64,000 bases of DNA. Source: Romanomermis culicivorax (Eukaryota; Nematoda; Enoplea; Mermithida; Mermithidae). This document shows positions 1 through 12,568 of this stretch, piece after piece. The notes beneath the pieces were generated by a model, which saw only the letters and a program-made list of their open reading frames with translations, searched no databases and had not been told where the DNA came from. The stretch is taken from assembly GCA_963922205.1 (NCBI GenBank), contig CAWUHX010000072.1, positions 496,001 through 560,000 of the forward strand, in the 5' to 3' direction. The stretch's first letter is position 1. The number at the start of each line of letters is the position of its first letter. The position numbers and the translations under genes are program-made.

Positions 1-646
1 CTCAGGATAACTTTTTTTGTGTAAAGTGACCGCGTCCATTGAATTCCATGCGGTCGAAAACTTCTTTCACTAAAAAAATCACGAAAATGCCCGGGATATT
101 TTTTGTCTCAAGTGACCGCATCCATTGAATTCCCAATAGTTGAAAACCCCTTCCTCAAAAAGACCACGGAAATACCAGTTTTTCAGGCAGGATAATTTTT
201 GTGTAAAGTGACCGCATCGATTCAATTCCCCGCGATCGAAAACTCCTTCCGCTAAAAATTAACGAAAATGCGCTTATTTACACCCGGAATAATTTTTTGT
301 GCAAAGTGATCGCGTCCATTGAACTCCCTTTAGTCGAAGTCCTTCCACCAAGAAATCACGAGAATGTTTACACCCGGAACAAATTTTTTTGTGTAAACTG
401 ACCGCGTCCTTCAATTTCACAATGGTCGAAAACCCCTCCCCCCCAAAAAAGTACACGAAAACCTTTGTTTACATTCATGATGATTTCTTTGTACAAGGTG
501 ACCGCATCCATTGAATTCCCCGCAGTCGAAAATCCCTTCCACCAAAAAATCATGAAAATACGCATGTTTACACCCGGGATAATTTTTTTGTGTAAAGCAA
601 CCGCATCATATTGAATTTCCAACAGTCGAAAAGCCCTTCCCCAATA
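1..646. repeat. Satellite-like tandem array, unit about 97 bp
   Basis: About seven degenerate copies of a unit recur with landmarks near 24, 108, 205, 303, 395, 495 and 595. Each holds a GTGTAAAGTGACCGCGTCCA-like block, then GAATTCC, a GTCGAAAA stretch and TTTACACCCGGAATAA. The array runs off the left edge. It resumes at about 1636-1700 after the inserted element at 647-1635. No gene is seen; open frames here are repeats read as protein. Confidence 0.8.
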
Positions 647-1635
647 GGCGTATTCCTAAAACAGCGTTTCCTAAAACAGCGTTTCCTAAAAGAGCGTTTC
701 CTAAAACAGCGGATTCCTAAAACAGCGGTTCCTAAAACAGCGGATTCCTAAAACAGCGTTTCCTAAAACAGCGGATTCCTAAAACAGCGTTTCCTAAAAC
801 AGCGGATTCCTAAAACAGCGTTTCCTAAAACAGCGGATTCCTAAAACAGCGTTTTCCTACATTAAAAAGATATGGGTTAAATCACAATGATGTGTTTCCC
901 ACGGTATGCGTTGCAAAGCTACCTCCAGAAGTGCTGTAAAGTGAAGTGTGTACGTATTGTGCGAGTGTTAGTCACTTTTTCATTTATTAATAACTGTTTT
1001 TTGAAAATGGACGTGTTTAAGACTCAGAAAAAAATTGAATGTTATCGTTATGTGCTCTCATTTTGCGCCGAAAACCATGCACATAGCGTTTTTGGTGTTT
1101 ATTTTAAACGTTTAAGCATCTACAAACGTTTGCATTTGAAAAAACAGTTTTCTTTCAAAAGTCTACAAAAATCTGCATTTTTTGCCCAAAAAAATAAAAA
1201 GCTACTAAAATTTTGCTTCGCATCAATTGACACTTTTTCCATTTTGAATGAAAAATAGCGAATTTCGCAATGATTAAACCCCCATGCATTTGCATACGGA
1301 TAAGACACGATTGCAAAGATAGTGGATATACGCCAATGACTACATATTTACTAAGTTAATGGTTAGTCAATGTTCGTTTATTATGTAACAAAAACAGACA
1401 CTCTTCATTTATAAAAGCACGATCTGAGCAAAATAAACTTTTTCAACAGCGATCTAGTGTAAAGAAACTGAATGACAAATTGTGCCCATATATCATATAC
1501 TAGGAACCGCTGTTTTAGGAAAACGCTGTTTTAGGAAACGCTGTTTTAGGAATCCGCTGTTTTAGGAAACGCTGTTTTAGGAATCCGCTGTTTTAGGAAA
1601 CGCTGTTTTAGGAACCGCTGTTTTAGACCTAAACC
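647..1635. mobile_element. Foldback-like DNA element with tandem-repeat inverted ends
   Basis: The left end (about 650-855) is a tandem array alternating TTCCTAAAACAGCG and GATTCCTAAAACAGCG. The right end (about 1504-1627) is the reverse-complement array. The 8-bp CCCCAATA flanks both sides (639-646 and 1636-1643), and the flanks read as one interrupted satellite unit, so this looks like an insertion with an 8-bp target duplication as in hAT-type elements. The 650-bp core has a 123-codon open frame (887-1258) with no recognisable similarity. No transposase is visible, so it is probably non-autonomous. Exact ends are uncertain by a few bases. Confidence 0.65.
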
Positions 1636-1699
1636 CCCCAATAAGACCATTGAAATACCTGTGTTTACATTCAGGATAATCAGATAACACTACATCTGT

Positions 1700-3520
1700 T
1701 CACCAAAAAAATGTTTTTTTTAAACCAAAACGAGGGGCATTTTCTCCAAGTTTGGTCACTCATATAATTTGACCAGAACAATATTTTCAAAAATGAAAAA
1801 ATGTTTCGATTAGACACTTCATAGATGCACGGGTAAAAGTATCAAGATCCGGGGACGCATACCTATTGAGGAACCTACTGCAACAGGGGGCCCTAAAAAA
1901 GGCCGTTTTTTTGCATGTTTTTAGCACCCCACCGAGCACCATTTGAATATAGACCCCCAATGACCTTTGCCACCCCCATGTTTGCCCATATGGCGGATAT
2001 TATACAAAAAACGACATGTCTCTATCTATAACCGGTTTTGCTCTGGGGCTTAGTCAGATTTTAGGGGGCCAAGTATATTATAGGTTGACTCTACCGCGCC
2101 ACCTATGATTGGTTGGGGTAAGGAAATTTTGTGCATTAGTCGGGGTAACGGGAATTTTGTACATAATTCGGGATAACGGGATGGTTAGATTTAATGGAGG
2201 GTCGGGTCAAGGGGGCACAACCAGAAAAAAGTCTCATCGGTTAATCGATTCATGATGCCCATATATTGGGACTCACTTTCGAAGGTTCTTTGTCCGCTTC
2301 TTTATTCACATTTTTGCTATAATCCTATAATTGAAAGTTCGGTTTTTTATTTAAATTTTATAGGAAAGATACTATAATGATTTCACCTGAGACGCCGCAG
2401 GGCTCCTTTTCTCTTTCTCTTCCTCAGAACTCTCGGCTGACATTATCAAAAGTAATAAGCAGAGGAAAAAGCCGAGCCAATCCCTCACTCGGAAAACAAC
2501 TTTTCGAATATTCGACAGAGTAAAAAGTGCAAAGTTACAAGCGTCTGCTTTAAAATACTTATTTTGTAAAGCTTATTGATTGTGATGGTATTTTATTGAT
2601 TTTGTAAAATTTACTTTTTCAGCAACTATGGGCTTAAGTAGAGCCGTAGTCTTAGACACAATGTCTGAGAAGTTCGACCGTGCCTATGATAAGTCAAAAA
2701 TTAACCACACATGAAAATCAGATATATTCAGCTGCTGTTTTCTAAACTGTAATTTTCCCATTTTTCTGCATGTACACGCGATTAAAAGTTTCAAAGCACA
2801 GTATGCTCAATAATATTTAATGACAAATTTTTTCCAATATTTAACTTTACACTTTTTACGCTACTCCAAAGTGTTCAAACACTTGCATTCACTGCACTGT
2901 TATTCAAGTATATTTTGGAGTCTGAATAAATCCTCGACCAAATGGTTCTGAGAATACAAGATGCGGCCTTACCAATTATATTAGAGCAAGAAATTTGGGT
3001 CGGCGTTCTGATAAAGCTTCGTTATTTTATGGTTGCTGAACGATATGTCTCAAATGAGACATCGAAAATTTTGAAAATTTACACTGAATTTCAGAAATCG
3101 AGTGATTTTTTGACGCCCATTTTCAAGATAACGGTAAGAAGCATTTGGATACCCGCTGCTGTATTAGAAAATCACTTCAATCTACTATGATTTGACTTAT
3201 TTTCATCTGACTGATATCACTTTGTGGGAAACAGATCACTTTCTCGAATCAGCTTGTAGAATAGGATGGACTCATTCAGACGGCTGGCCCATACTTTTAA
3301 CCTTGAAGGTACAGCTCTTATTTTCTTCCATCAAATTACTGGGTGGAGAGGAATTTTTGCAGCATCCTTTTCTAGACGCCCTGGTTGTGCAACCATGGAC
3401 CATGGAAAATAGATCAATGAAATTTTCAAGTACTTCAGCTACCATCTTTACTTTCATTCATGCAGTTTGAACGCATCCAATACTTCGTGCATCTCGTTGA
3501 TTAAGGTCCAATTCAGAAGT
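1700..3520. other. Intergenic stretch, no gene recognised
   Basis: AT-rich sequence with only short open frames. Frames of 82-92 codons at 2942-3190 and 3192-3470 overlap an opposite-strand frame and have no motif I recognise. Nothing can be supported as a gene. Confidence 0.4.
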
Positions 3521-3526
3521 TCAGTT

Positions 3527-3752
3527 GCCGATTGTCGCCGATTGAATCCTAGGAATCGGCGATATTCGCCGATTGTCGGCGACAAAAATCCTAGGATTTT
3601 TTCACTTCTGAATTGGGCTTTCTGCAAATTGCCAATTCATTCCTTAGAATCGCCGACTGTCGCCGATTGAATCCTAGGGATCGACGACGGTCGCTGATTG
3701 TCGCCGATTGTCGGCGACAAAAATCCTAGGATTTTTCACTTCTGGATAGGGC
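3527..3752. repeat. Two-copy direct repeat rich in CGCCGATTG / AATCCTAGGATTTTT
   Basis: Two copies of a roughly 100-bp block (about 3527-3620 and 3651-3752) share TCGCCGATTGAATCCTAGG, a run of GCCGATTGTCGGCGAC, and AAATCCTAGGATTTTT followed by CACTTCTG. Both contain short palindromes (CCTAGG; GCCGATTGTCGGC). Confidence 0.7.
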
Positions 3753-4039
3753 CTGAGCCAAATATATACTTCTCCGTAATAGCATATGTAAGTAGTACTT
3801 GCGTATCTCCAGAAAGTACTATGTACTTCTGGAGCAAACATAAGTAGGTCCGTACGTACGTGGATGGATTTCATGATATACTTACAAGTATACGTAAAAG
3901 TACAGAGAAAGCAAGTTCAATTGTTTTTTTCTTATTTTTCATCATCAAATAGAAGTTACTGTAAATATATTTTTCACTCATATCATCAGCTAGTTTTCAC
4001 AATTTCACTTTGTTTTTAGTGAGAACACTTTTTCAAAAT

Positions 4040-4700
4040 TTTTCAAAAAATTTTCAATATCATGTTCTTCAAATATTTTCTAATCACTACATTAGTTGAA
4101 ACTGTCAATTTTTTTTAAATTCAAATTTAAAATTTTTTTTTTATTTAAAAAAATTCGCGTTTTTCAAAGATTTTTAATTGCTTTTTTGACTGAAACTTTA
4201 TTTTTTATCTGAATTTTTCAATTTTGATCAAATTTTAAAAAATTTAATTTAGAAAAATTTTAATTTCAATTTAAAAATATTAAATTTTTTCAATTTTCTC
4301 AATTTAGAAAAATGTTGAGCTTTTTGAATTCTTAATGGATTTCTATGAATTGAAAAAAATTAAATTTTTAAAATTGAATTTTTTAAAATTTTGTTTTAAT
4401 TCAAAATAATTTAACTTTTCTGTCAAAATTTTAAATTTTTCCAATTTAGAAAAATTTAAATTTAAATTTTTAAAATTTTTGATTGATTTTAAATTCAAAT
4501 TTTTAAAATTTTGTTCAAATTTTTAAAATTTTGTTCAAATTTTTAAAATTTTGTTCAAATTCAAAGTCTGAAAAAAGATTTAAAAAGTTTTAAAAAGATG
4601 ATAAAAGTAAAAATTTTAAATTTGCTTTCAGTTTTCTCGATTTAAAAAAATAGTTTTTCAGATTTATTTTTCATCATTTTAATTAAAGTTTGATTTGCAA
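4040..4700. repeat. A/T low-complexity tract with a short tandem repeat
   Basis: Nearly pure A/T sequence. At about 4495-4560 a 20-bp unit, TTCAAATTTTTAAAATTTTG, repeats three to four times. Nothing coding is visible. Confidence 0.7.
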
Positions 4701-6785
4701 AAATAATAAAAATTTTATTGCACTAAAAATACTTTACAGCATGACATAAAATAGGAGGAAGTCAAAAAATTGAAAGTAATTATTCCTAAATGGCAATCAA
4801 GCTGGTGCGTATACACTTTCAGTGGTTTTTGGTGTAAAGTATTTAAAATATGATTTTTTCTTTTTGTACTCGTTGTTTTTTCCTGCTGAACTTTTCTCCA
4901 AGTGAGGAAAGAGGTCAAATTTTTTCCCGTTTTTCCCAAACTTGTTTTTTGCTCTAATGTTCTCATAGATGCTTTATTAATGCGTTTTGTGAATTTGTCT
5001 CACCATTCTGATGCATTTAAACTTGAAAACTTTGAAACCAAAGAAAATTTGAATTTTCAACATATAAAATACACTCAGATACAGTGCATTATCCTGAACA
5101 CAATTATTTGCTAAAAACCAAGTGAATAGATACAATTTTATTAAAATCAACATTTTTATACATTCTATATATGGCACATTCAAATCAACAATGACTAAAG
5201 ATAATTCCTACGCTTCGAGAATTCTGCATATTATAACAATAAAAAATAAGTTCGACTACAAATCCCTTTTAACCAGCTCTGCGAAAAGATTATAATTGGC
5301 ATATCTGTCTACATCTGAAAATAATGGAATTTTAGCTGTATTTTCACAAATTCCTAAATCTTTCTTATGCTTCTGTTTGATTCCCCAACTAATACATTCT
5401 CCTCTTTATGTAATATTGGAAAGCATGATGGAAATCAAAGTTCCGATAATTATCTTGCATATGAAAAACTCTCCAATAATTTCTCGACTTTTAAATTGAA
5501 AATTCAAATTTTAAACTAATTCTACCTTGCAGCTGCTAACTGAGAAAGATTTGGAAACACTTCTGGATTGCGGACACATTTTTTCAATGTGTCTTTGGAA
5601 TTTTTACCTGCTGACATTGAAGCTTTCATATAGGTAAACTGAAATCATTGAAGATGGTTGAAAAACTTTATTTTTGGAAAAAATTTCTACCCACCTTATA
5701 AGCATTCCATTCATGCTTATTTGGGCTTTCATCTAAGTCAAATGTAGTTTTTTAAAATTTGGTCAATTTTTCAAGTTCTTTGTGCCAATAGGACGATAAA
5801 GATTCCTTCTTGATTTACAAGCATATTATAAAAAACAAACTATGGTAGGATTAATCAACACTTTTTATCAGCTTCCAAAATGTGCATGTACAAAACGGTA
5901 TGAAGTAGATCTTATTGAAATTTTAATACGATATATTGAACTTTAGTAGCTACAGGAACGAAGAAAAAATTCTGCAGCATCTAACGGGAAGGTGTCCAAA
6001 GGAGTGTCTAAAATGACCTTCTAGCCATTTTCTTCCTTTTTTGACACTTTAAAAAGCATAGAAGATGTTAAGTACAGGATTAAAGAACATTTTCATATTC
6101 GAATTGTAGAACATTACCTTCTGGATATAAAGAATGTTTGACTACAGAGTCGAGTCTTTCCTAGGCTGTCATATCTCGGGTCACAAATATCGAAAATTAA
6201 AAAATTCTTTTCAACGACGTACTGGAGGAACGCGAATTTCGACTTGCATGCGGAATGAATGGTGAATGGATGGTGCCATGATAGTCAGCGTTAAAACTAT
6301 TTAGAATATCTTATTTTTGGATATTCTTAATTTTTAACTTATTTTAGGCCAACATAACACAAGGTCGAAATTATCAGGAAATTTCATAATAAGTGTAAAA
6401 TGCCATAGTGGAAAGATTTTTATACCACAGTATAAGCGTTGCATTCCGCATCTAATGAATAATCAATGATAAAATGCAAGATGATTGCTACCCTGATATT
6501 CTGCATATGAAACTTATAATATAGCATATAATGTCTCATTTTGAACTGTACCAATTGATAATTTTTGTCCCAACGTAGGTTGTACTTTTCAGAAAATGCA
6601 ATGATAAGATGGCGTTCCAACTCCGGGTTCTGGGACTCCCTCACAGTACGTTAATTTTTTGTTGGCAGCTGGAAGACATCGTAAACTATCTATTGCATAG
6701 AGAAATTTTCTGTGCGTTTGAGGTTAATCAGTATATATGGAAATTTTCGTGAAAAAACCACAATATTCACACTGAAAGGTTGATG
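4701..6785. other. Intergenic stretch, no gene recognised
   Basis: AT-rich. About 6660-6740 is one copy of a dispersed sequence (GACATCGTAAACTATCTATTG then GAAATTTTC) that recurs at about 12165-12240 and 15117-15200. No supported coding exon was found. Confidence 0.35.
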
Positions 6786-6789
6786 TTTT

Positions 6790-7038
6790 TATAGTAGGTT
6801 TTTTATAAAATGCTTCTAAATTGAAAACTGACAGAGATCAGTACAGTCGTCAGAATCGCTGACATAGAGCTCTCCCGGTAAGATCTTCCACTCGAAAAAT
6901 TCTCAATGGTTAGTTCAGTATGCTCATAAATTTCCAGTTCTATACGACACTCTGTTTATGGGAAAATCGTGAAAATGTGAAATACTACTTGCTTTTCACT
7001 TTCATTATTTAGGAGCATTTCAATAAAAACAGACTATA
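6790..7038. mobile_element. MITE with ~28-bp terminal inverted repeats, copy 1
   Basis: The left end reads TATAGTAGGTTTTTTATAAA and the right end ends AAAAACAGACTATA. The arms are inverted repeats including ATGCTTCTAAAT / ATTTAGGAGCAT. A closely related full copy lies at 16000-16247, and the right part of a third copy at about 7150-7224. The TATA ends would fit a TA target duplication as in Tc1/mariner-type elements, but this is inference. Confidence 0.65.
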
Positions 7039-7500
7039 GCAACGCTGTACTATTATAGGAAATTTACACTTATTACTACTACATGATATTGTAGACCACG
7101 CAATCGCCTCATATTGATTAAATTTACAGAGCATAATATCTGACGTAATGTAATATGTCATAATGTCGTAAAAGTATGAAACATTAGTTGCTTTCCGCTT
7201 TTATTATTTGGGTGCATTTAGAGAAAAACAGACTGTAGTTCGTCATTGTGCAGCAATATAAGCCACTTTTGCATATTCCAGTATCCGTCGCCTTCCATAA
7301 GCCTACTCATGCTCATCCAATTAATTAACTGATTTAACCTCGGAGAAATTTCAACACACATTATGTACAATATGTGGGAATGAGCGTTGGTTATACAGGT
7401 TCGCCTACGATCAGGTGCAGTCTCGACAGATCGTGCACTGTAAAAGATAATTCGAATTCTGAAAGCGTGAGCATAACATCAAAATGTCCCTCGGCTGAGC

Positions 7501-7509
7501 TTTATATAA
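7501..7509 (+). promoter_or_regulatory. TATA-box-like element upstream of the secreted-protein exon
   Basis: TTTATATAATC lies about 155 bases before the ATG at 7664. A TGACGTAC motif (CRE-like core) follows near 7566. The role is inferred from position only. Confidence 0.3.
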
Positions 7510-7663
7510 TCAAGAGTCGTAAGTTTAGCTATTAATTTATTCAAATTTTATTCCCTGGAGTCATTGACGTACATAATCAGCTTCTGAGCGACGGAATAAA
7601 GGTCTGTCCTTTAGTCGACCTCTACTTCATTTTCATCAAACCATCGTATTCGTGTTTTGTGCA

Positions 7664-8875
7664 ATGTTCAAAACGCCGAACATTCTATCATATTTTATTA
7701 TAGTGCTTGTTTTCGAGGTCGTGTTCTTAGCCGATGCCAGCGTTTACTTTCCACTCAGTAAGTGCACCAGGACATAATTTAGAAATCAAAATCATTACTA
7801 TTACGCGCCGGTTTCTTTTCAAAGAAGGAAGATGAAATTGTCGCGGTAGGAAGGAAAAAACGTAAAATATGCAAGTAGGGGACTCATGGGCGGCACCTTC
7901 GCTCCCACCGCTAGCAATTGTCAGGGTAAGTCAGGCGATCAAAATCCGGGGCTCAGCTAAAATATTTTTCTCATTATCTCAGAGAGATATTACCGCAAGC
8001 TTCTCTCTTTATTTTATAACAAGCTAGAATAAGAGCAGGAGGATGTCCAAATATCAATAAATTAATAAAACATTAATATAATTAAGACCCGTCTATACAC
8101 CCCTAGGGATCTAAGCAGTCTTTAGCGGCAAGTCAATTCCTGAGTATGTCAGCAGAGTTCATGCGAATATTTTCATGGCACTATATTATACTGATGACCT
8201 TCTACATGAATATGCAAAAAATCGAGAATGTGCGAATTCCGCTATGAATTTGTAAGCGCAGCTAACCAGCCACATAGAAATTTGAACATTCTGCTCAGCC
8301 TGCCAAAGCCATAGGTAAAATTTGAACTGATAATACATGAGCATACTCAATGCTTTGACGAAAAACTATATACAAATTAGAACGATGAAATTTTGATGAA
8401 AATCGGGTCAGTACCAGATTTTTCTTGCCGCAGATCCAATGTAAATGATCACATCCTGTGGATGTTTTACCGAAAAATACGCTATATATGTACAGTAATC
8501 TTTTTAGTCCTCTTGAGTGAGTTTCTTCGCGGATAATTCTTCCGACCGTTTTAGGATTGAAAGAGTAATCACTCGATCTCTAGTAATTCTGCACCTGATG
8601 AAACTGTTTTGACTTTCAGCCATCGACGGTTATAGAAAAACTTCATTTTCAAAAATTAGACTAGAGAACTAGATTTCAGAAGCCAGACTTCGTATTTTTA
8701 GCCCAAAAAGGAGCATTACGTTTGTCACTCGAATATGAAAGGAAGTTGATTGATTTGTGCCGAAGATTGATCGACGTAAAAGCTACGAGAGCGGCGATGT
8801 CGTACAGATCGATACATAATTTGGAGAAGACCGAAAGCTTGATTAGTCGAATTTGTGCAACTTTTTCATAGAAAA
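7664..8875 (+). CDS. Putative small secreted protein gene (multi-exon, incomplete model)
   Basis: Exon 1 (7664-7757) begins with ATG and encodes 31 residues: a short polar start, then a hydrophobic run (IIVLVFEVVFLA) ending ADAS. This is a good signal peptide. It stops at a strong GTAAGT donor in phase 1. A matching acceptor (CTAAGCAG, exon from about 8119) opens a frame of about 43 residues to a GTAAGC donor near 8250, which is phase 2. A further open block at about 8674-8869, after a TTTCAG acceptor, encodes about 63 residues with two cysteines and ends in TAG, but its frame needs phase 0. The second junction therefore does not close and a small exon may be missing. The family is not recognised. 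Exon 1 is well supported; the rest is tentative. Confidence 0.42.
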
Positions 8876-9340
8876 TGGACACTTTCTTATATTTTTGCAT
8901 TTTTTTCGGAAATACTTTCAAAATTGTTCGCTTTAGCTGTGACTGAAGAATTATTTACTCGGGTATTTTTAAGAATAGACTCTGACAAATTTTCAGTTGA
9001 AGCCTTATTTATCAGCATTTTACTAAACCTAATGACTGACCAAGAAACATAGAACCAATATGTGTAACGAGGTTTCATGAGTCGGTCGGTCGGATGATGA
9101 CTGTGACTCTTGAGAGGAAAATAGCATCCTATATTATCAAAAAAAAAAAATTAATTGTGGCATCTTGCATGCAAATTTATCCTGCAGGAAATACGCCCAT
9201 CCAGGATTTTTGCTGCGTACTCTGCTTATTTTTTATAGTTGGTTTTTCTTGAAATGTTTGTTAATATTAAAGCTTGGAATGCAAGTACCATTTCATATTC
9301 TTAAAGCTTCCTGCTAACGTTGCATAGGACTGGAAATGTG

Positions 9341-10899
9341 GGTGCTTCTGAAACGTGGATTGCGGACGGCGAATTTATGACTGAAGGGCGGTTACGGATG
9401 GCAGATACGGATTTTGTTCCAAAAAAATCCGCGGTCATTGGCGGATTTTAATAGATTTCGACGACTGAAAAGCGGATGTGAACGATGGATTTTTTTCGAC
9501 TGAAACGCAGATTTTTTGGCGGATACGGATTTTTATAGACGGCCAGGAGCAATACGGCTGCAGATTTCGATGATTTTTGACGACCTAAAGGCGAATTTGT
9601 TGATCAGCGGCCGCCGACCGCCTGAAACGCGGATTTTTTCGCGGATATAGATTTTGTTCAATGAAATGTTCTTTTCGAAAAAGATCAACATTTTTTGAAC
9701 TGAATCAAATTTTTTTGAACCGAATCAATTTTTTTCTGAACAAAATCAAAATGTTTATGAAAAAAGGTAGCTACAAGATGTGAAAGGATAGAACTTCTCT
9801 TAGGTCTTCCACTAATACGTTCCAAAACACACAGTCCAGACCTTTGACAAAGTCGAATAATGCCACGCAACACGATATAAAGCAATAAACAAAATGCGAC
9901 GAAAACTCCCAAATTTCAAACAACAGAAAGACGATTCCCGAATCGTAATAAAACTAATGGACTCCGGATTCCAGAATTTAACACGAAAACTAAAAAAACT
10001 CCCTCTTTCTGATCATGCCTTGCTTTTTTCCTGCTTCTTTAAACCGCTCCTTTAGGGCATGGGAGGCCCGCTTCCGTTTTGTTTTTCTAACCAATCGTTG
10101 CTCTGCTTTGCTTTCATCTTTACATGCTTCCGTTTATCATATGCTTCATTTCCACGCCTACTTGCTTCAGTTTACTGTATGAATTATTACCGCGCCTACA
10201 TGCTTTAGTTTCTCGTATGCTTTACTGTTTCCATGTGATGACGGCTACTGTTCCACTTGAGCCATGCATCTGGGTCGGGATTTTGCATTTTATTACGCTG
10301 GCAGGTATTTTTAAGCTGGGTCTACTGTATTTCTTGGGAATGTGCATCTTCATGTGACTCAAGTGGGTTATAAAGCCAGGTGCTGATGTGTGAAATTATT
10401 ATGCAACAATTCCTAATTGGGTAAATAATGGATTCTGGTGCAGGAACATTGAAAACAAAGTATTTATGCAATACTTGAGAAAAATGTACAGGACCATCAA
10501 CAGGACGAAAAACCAGACATACTCGAAAATACTTGAAGAAAAAATGAAATTATGTACAGTAGTACGATCTACATATTATGCATTACGAATTTACATTAAG
10601 TCTTATCACTTATCTTACAAAAAACAAAGTTTTAATTCAAAAATCCACGTCAGCAGAAAAAATCTGCATTTCCATAATAATTTGATTCAGTTGAAAAAAA
10701 TTTGAACTCATTCAAAAAATTTAATACTGTTCAATAAAAGCACCTCATTGGAAAAAATCCGTATCCGCCAAAAAATCCGCCTTTCAGTCCAAAAAATCTG
10801 CCGTCAGCGTCCGCCTTTCAATCGTCGAAATCTGCCGACGGCCGTACATTTTTCGCGAAAAATACATATCACCAAAAGATCCGCATTTCAGACATACTC
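9341..10899. mobile_element. Foldback-like element with GCGGATACGGATTTTT-type inverted ends
   Basis: The left arm (9341 to about 9720) holds repeated GCGGATACGGATTTT, TTCGACGACTGAAA and TGAACTGAATCAAATTTTTT. The right arm (about 10670-10899) carries the reverse complements, including AATCCGTATCCGCCAAAAAA. The tips align as TCTGAAACGTGGAT versus TCTGAAATGCGGAT. CTGGAAATGTG flanks both ends (9330-9340 and 10900-10910), consistent with a target duplication of 8 bp or more. The core (9740-10660) has only short open frames and no transposase signature. Confidence 0.65.
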
Positions 10900-10910
10900 C
10901 TGGAAATGTG

Positions 10911-12568
10911 TGAGTTTATTTGACTAATCCTTAGTAAAAATCATACAGCAAAAACATTGCTTAGATGGCGGTACTTATTTTACGTAATTGACTATAATCT
11001 AATATTGAAATATAGGGAATTAGCCGAAGGATTGGAGTTATTTTCAGTTTCTGGGCTCGGTTCGATGGCCTTCAGGCGTGGCGCATTAACAAGTCGGATT
11101 ACTGTATTCCAGTGCCTCCATTGTCACTGTTTACTGGAATGATTGATGTAAACGAATGAATGAGGCAACTTAGAAAAATGAGTTAGAAATTCAGAATGTT
11201 TTAAGACACACCTCCTGGTAAAACTCAGATAGAGCTAGGATAAGTTAAAAAATTGACCCCACCTGAAAATCACATATTTGGTGTTACTGGATGCTTTAAG
11301 AACGAAAATGATATTCAGTTTTTCTGAAAGTCAAAATTCGCATAGCTACATAAGACAAAAGTTGAAAATTTTTTATTTTTTCGATTTTCGACGTATATTT
11401 CTTTGAAACTATAATGCTTTTATTGGAGCTCCTACTGTCTAGAATTCTTGTAATACTTTTTGCTGTGGGAATAATCGCGTCAAAGGGACTGCTTCATTAT
11501 AAATGCACCAACTCAAGAGAACTTTTTCAATGTGCAACGGCTTTTGACAGAGTAAAAGGTACGATGCTCATCCAAAGTTGGCTCAAATATCCGCCAACAT
11601 TGTGGAAAAGCTACGAGCATTCAAAAGTCAAAGAATATGTAAAAACACTCAAACCAAAGCAGAGAAGCAGTTTCTGCAGAGAAAATTTGGTGAAGAAATT
11701 CCATCTAAAACAAAGGTTGATACTGAAATCATATCCAGACTGATGTACAAAAATTGACAGTGGATTTCTAACAGTGTTGCAAGTTTCTGGTCAGGGTAAG
11801 CAAGACAAGCCGCCTTTGTGAAGACCAAGGAACCTACTACTATCCAAAACTGAGGCAGACGATTTATGTGAGGAAGATAAAACAGAGGCTATTAATGATC
11901 TAACACATGGCCCGAATTCGCAGATGGAAAATAATTTATTCTAAAGCGATTTGCTTCAACTTGTAATGCTTCGTTTTTCTATTTATGACCACTTTCAATG
12001 CTTTACTTTCCTCTAATCTGAAAAGTGAAATTTCGAGAAAAGCCAACTTTTTTTCAAACAGACTTGAAATTCAAAATTTATCCACTATAATAGTTATAGC
12101 AGCTTTTTATAAATTCAGTACATAAAGTTTTGTCATCTTTTGTCGACAATCAAGAGACATCGTGAACTATCCATTGCGTTGGAAAATTTTCGGTCCTTTG
12201 AGCTAGCAGTAGATATAGTCATTTTTGTGGAAAAAACAGCTTTCAACCATTTTTACCATCTCGTTTTTGACACTTTAAAACTTGCTAAAAAGTGTAAAAT
12301 GCACAATAAAAATTTGTTTATACCACTTTATAGAGCATTGTATTCTGCAGTGATGCAAGGTTGTTCATGGCAAGTTAACATTATACAACAATTACAAAAT
12401 GAAGCATTTACTGTACATATTAAAAATAAATGATTATTTGCCGAAGGGAAGTTTTCACAAAGAAAAATGAAATGATTCATCGCAAAATACGAATTTCAGA
12501 CAGAGCGGGTTTTAAAAAAATTAGGTATCTAATCGATAACATGATCATATTACTCTACTGTTCAAGAT
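10911..12568. other. Intergenic stretch; one short signal-peptide-like ORF
   Basis: A 109-codon frame at 11414-11743 starts MLLLELLLSRILVILFAVGI, a hydrophobic leader, and contains four cysteines. No family is recognised and no second exon was found, so I do not call it as a gene. The frame at 12140-12433 overlaps a dispersed repeat shared with about 6660 and 15117 and is rejected. Confidence 0.25.

Noticed and set aside
651-860. Regular short repeats that could suggest a CRISPR array
   Set aside because: Units are contiguous with no unique spacers, have an inverted counterpart at 1504-1627, and lie in an intron-bearing eukaryotic genome.
887-1258. 123-codon frame inside the foldback element
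   Set aside because: No domain, biased Lys/Phe composition and no transposase motifs. Better explained as chance in AT-rich DNA.
12140-12433. 97-codon frame with a TTG start
   Set aside because: Its first part is a repeat also present near 6660 and 15117, and there is no ATG start.
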